Assembly (NCBI GenBank): GCA_965243775.1
Contig: CBDEWF010000019.1
Location: forward strand, 61,988 to 125,987
Direction: 5' to 3'
DNA length: 64,000 bases
Source of the DNA: Sansalvadorimonas sp965243775
Lineage (GTDB): Bacteria > Pseudomonadota > Gammaproteobacteria > Pseudomonadales > Endozoicomonadaceae
Shown one piece after another: positions 63,137-64,000 of the stretch. The position numbers and the translations under genes were made by a program. Each line of letters starts with the position of its first letter. Position 1 is the stretch's first letter. The notes below the pieces were generated by a model that was not told the origin of the DNA, searched no databases, and saw nothing but the letters and a program-made list of their open reading frames with translations.

Positions 63137-63358
63137 ATGTGTATTGAACATCTCACGGCAAAGGAGCTCAGCCAGCGCTGGCACCTTTCGCACTGCACCC
63201 TGGAGCGCTGGCGCAGGGAGGGTTTAGGCCCGCAGTTTTTGAAAGTTGGCCAGCGGATTCTCTACCGCATCAAGGATGTGGAGGCATTTGAGAACAAGCG
63301 TTCCTTTAATGGCAACGGTCAACCAGCCCTTAAAGAAGGTAACTCGCCATGCCAGTAG
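63137..63358 (+). CDS. AlpA/MerR-like helix-turn-helix protein (excisionase-type)
   Basis: 73 residues with a winged HTH of the HTH_17 type: LTAKELSQRWHLSHCTLERWRREGLGPQFLKVGQRILYRIKDVEAFE. Such proteins are excisionases or activators in integrative elements and phages. It has a GCAGGAG ribosome site. It overlaps the next gene by 10 bases. Confidence 0.82.
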   Translation: MCIEHLTAKELSQRWHLSHCTLERWRREGLGPQFLKVGQRILYRIKDVEAFENKRSFNGNGQPALKEGNSPCQ

Positions 63359-63570
63359 CTCTTCCGGATATCAAGGATATGACCATACTGCAGCTGGCCG
63401 GTCTACCCGAAGATGAACTTGCACGTTTGTTGCGGGAAGCCAACAGATCATTAGGCCGCGCTGATAACGACAGAAAGCGCCTTCAAAATGCTCGTTATCT
63501 GCGGAACCTGGCACAGATGAGAGAACTGGTTGGTGAGGATCTGCCGCCCAGTCAGGAAGGTGAGCTATGA
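63349..63570 (+). CDS. Small phage-module protein of unknown function
   Basis: 73 residues, helical and charged (LAGLPEDELARLLREANRSLGRADNDRKRLQNARYLRNL). No family recognised. It overlaps both neighbours (10 bases with the HTH gene, ATGA with the ATPase gene), so it is part of the operon. Confidence 0.6.
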   Translation: MPVALPDIKDMTILQLAGLPEDELARLLREANRSLGRADNDRKRLQNARYLRNLAQMRELVGEDLPPSQEGEL

Positions 63571-64000
63571 GCCTTCCAATTCTTTCCGCTGATCAGCGCC
63601 AGCAGGAGTACAAAGGCATTAAAGCTGTACTGCTGGGTCAGAGCGGTGTTGGCAAAACCAGCCAGCTCTGGACACTACCTGCCGAACAAACTCTGTTCCT
63701 GGATCTGGAAGCTGGTGATCTTGCAGTGCAAGGCTGGCAAGGCGATACGGTACGCCCTCGCACCTGGCCGGAGTTTCGTAACCTGGTGGCGTTTATCGGT
63801 GGCCCGAACCCTGCTCTGGAAAATGATCAGCCCTATTGCCAGGCCCATTACCAAGTTGCCTGCCAACAGCTGGGTGATCCTTCACAGCTGGATAAATACG
63901 CCATCTTCTTTGTCGACTCGATCACCGCTTTGGCTCGAATTTGCTTCCAATGGTGCAAGACAAGACCTGAGGCTCGAAGCGAGAAAACCGGCAAGCCGGA
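63567..64000 (+). CDS. Phage-type AAA ATPase (AAA_24-like), N-terminal part
   Basis: The ATG at 63567 overlaps the preceding stop (ATGA). About 144 residues are visible before the window ends. Walker A is GQSGVGKTS (residues ~25-33), a LFLDLEAGD strand follows, and Walker B is YAIFFVDSITALARI. This matches the RecA-like nucleotide-binding proteins of phage replication modules and integrative elements (AAA_24). The C-terminal half lies outside the window. Confidence 0.82.
   Translation, partial: MSLPILSADQRQQEYKGIKAVLLGQSGVGKTSQLWTLPAEQTLFLDLEAGDLAVQGWQGDTVRPRTWPEFRNLVAFIGGPNPALENDQPYCQAHYQVACQQLGDPSQLDKYAIFFVDSITALARICFQWCKTRPEARSEKTGKP

Overview
The window looks like a chromosomal segment of a marine, probably host-associated gammaproteobacterium, with GC around 50% and AT-richer islands. 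The best guess is an Oceanospirillales/Endozoicomonas-like organism: the core genes resemble Pseudomonas, but the accessory content is large and several genes are decayed. The genus is an inference from gene content, not a sequence search.

Layout. (1) 1-16.9 kb is mostly conserved core: the start of an autotransporter-like adhesin, a FabH-like ketoacyl synthase, hrpA, a decayed fadD remnant, fadD, a lysophospholipase-like hydrolase, a MaoC hydratase, a host-attachment-family protein, mutS, fdxA, queF and a YadGH-type ABC exporter. From memory, much of this order recalls the Pseudomonas aeruginosa PA3286-PA3302 and PA2806-PA2817 neighbourhoods. (2) 16.8-18.4 kb: an AT-rich orphan gene coding for a highly charged protein sits between two diverged copies of the 3' end of the preceding gene. 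(3) 18.8-41.8 kb: a type VI secretion locus. The left arm on the minus strand carries tssA, hcp, tssB, tssC, a second tssC-like gene, tssE, tssF and tssG behind a Sel1 lipoprotein gene. A plus-strand vgrG unit with two small partners lies in the middle. The right arm on the minus strand is FHA, tssJ, tssK, tssL, tssM, a Ser/Thr kinase and a 672-residue glycine-rich protein. No ClpV (tssH), PAAR or phosphatase gene is visible. (4) 42.1-48.4 kb: a secreted PLC-like phosphodiesterase/ricin-lectin fusion with a strong terminator, then a six-PAS hybrid histidine kinase gene broken by two frameshifts. (5) 48.4-52.5 kb: an SDR gene, an intergenic unit with a perfect FNR/ANR box, a 27-codon ORF and a terminator, rmuC, and an unrecognised exported protein.

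(6) 52.5-54.4 kb: an ISL3-family insertion sequence with perfect 23-bp ends and an 8-bp target duplication. It separates a tRNA-Ala/Glu/Gly operon from its terminator. A tRNA-Trp gene follows on the other strand. (7) 54.4-64 kb: an island. It holds a Sel1-repeat/AAA+ fusion, a serine-recombinase cassette (53-residue ORF, DUF2924, recombinase, ParB-like HTH), a divergent two-gene operon of unknown function under a near-consensus LexA box, a decayed HAHELIAAYF-type gene, and the first genes of a phage or integrative-element module (HTH protein, small protein, AAA ATPase) running off the right edge.

The most promising undescribed items are the FNR-box small-RNA/peptide unit (49.3-49.5 kb), the LexA-box operon beside the recombinase (59.3-61.6 kb), and the repeat-flanked orphan gene (16.8-18.4 kb). 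All reading was done by eye, so identities, promoters and family names need computational confirmation.
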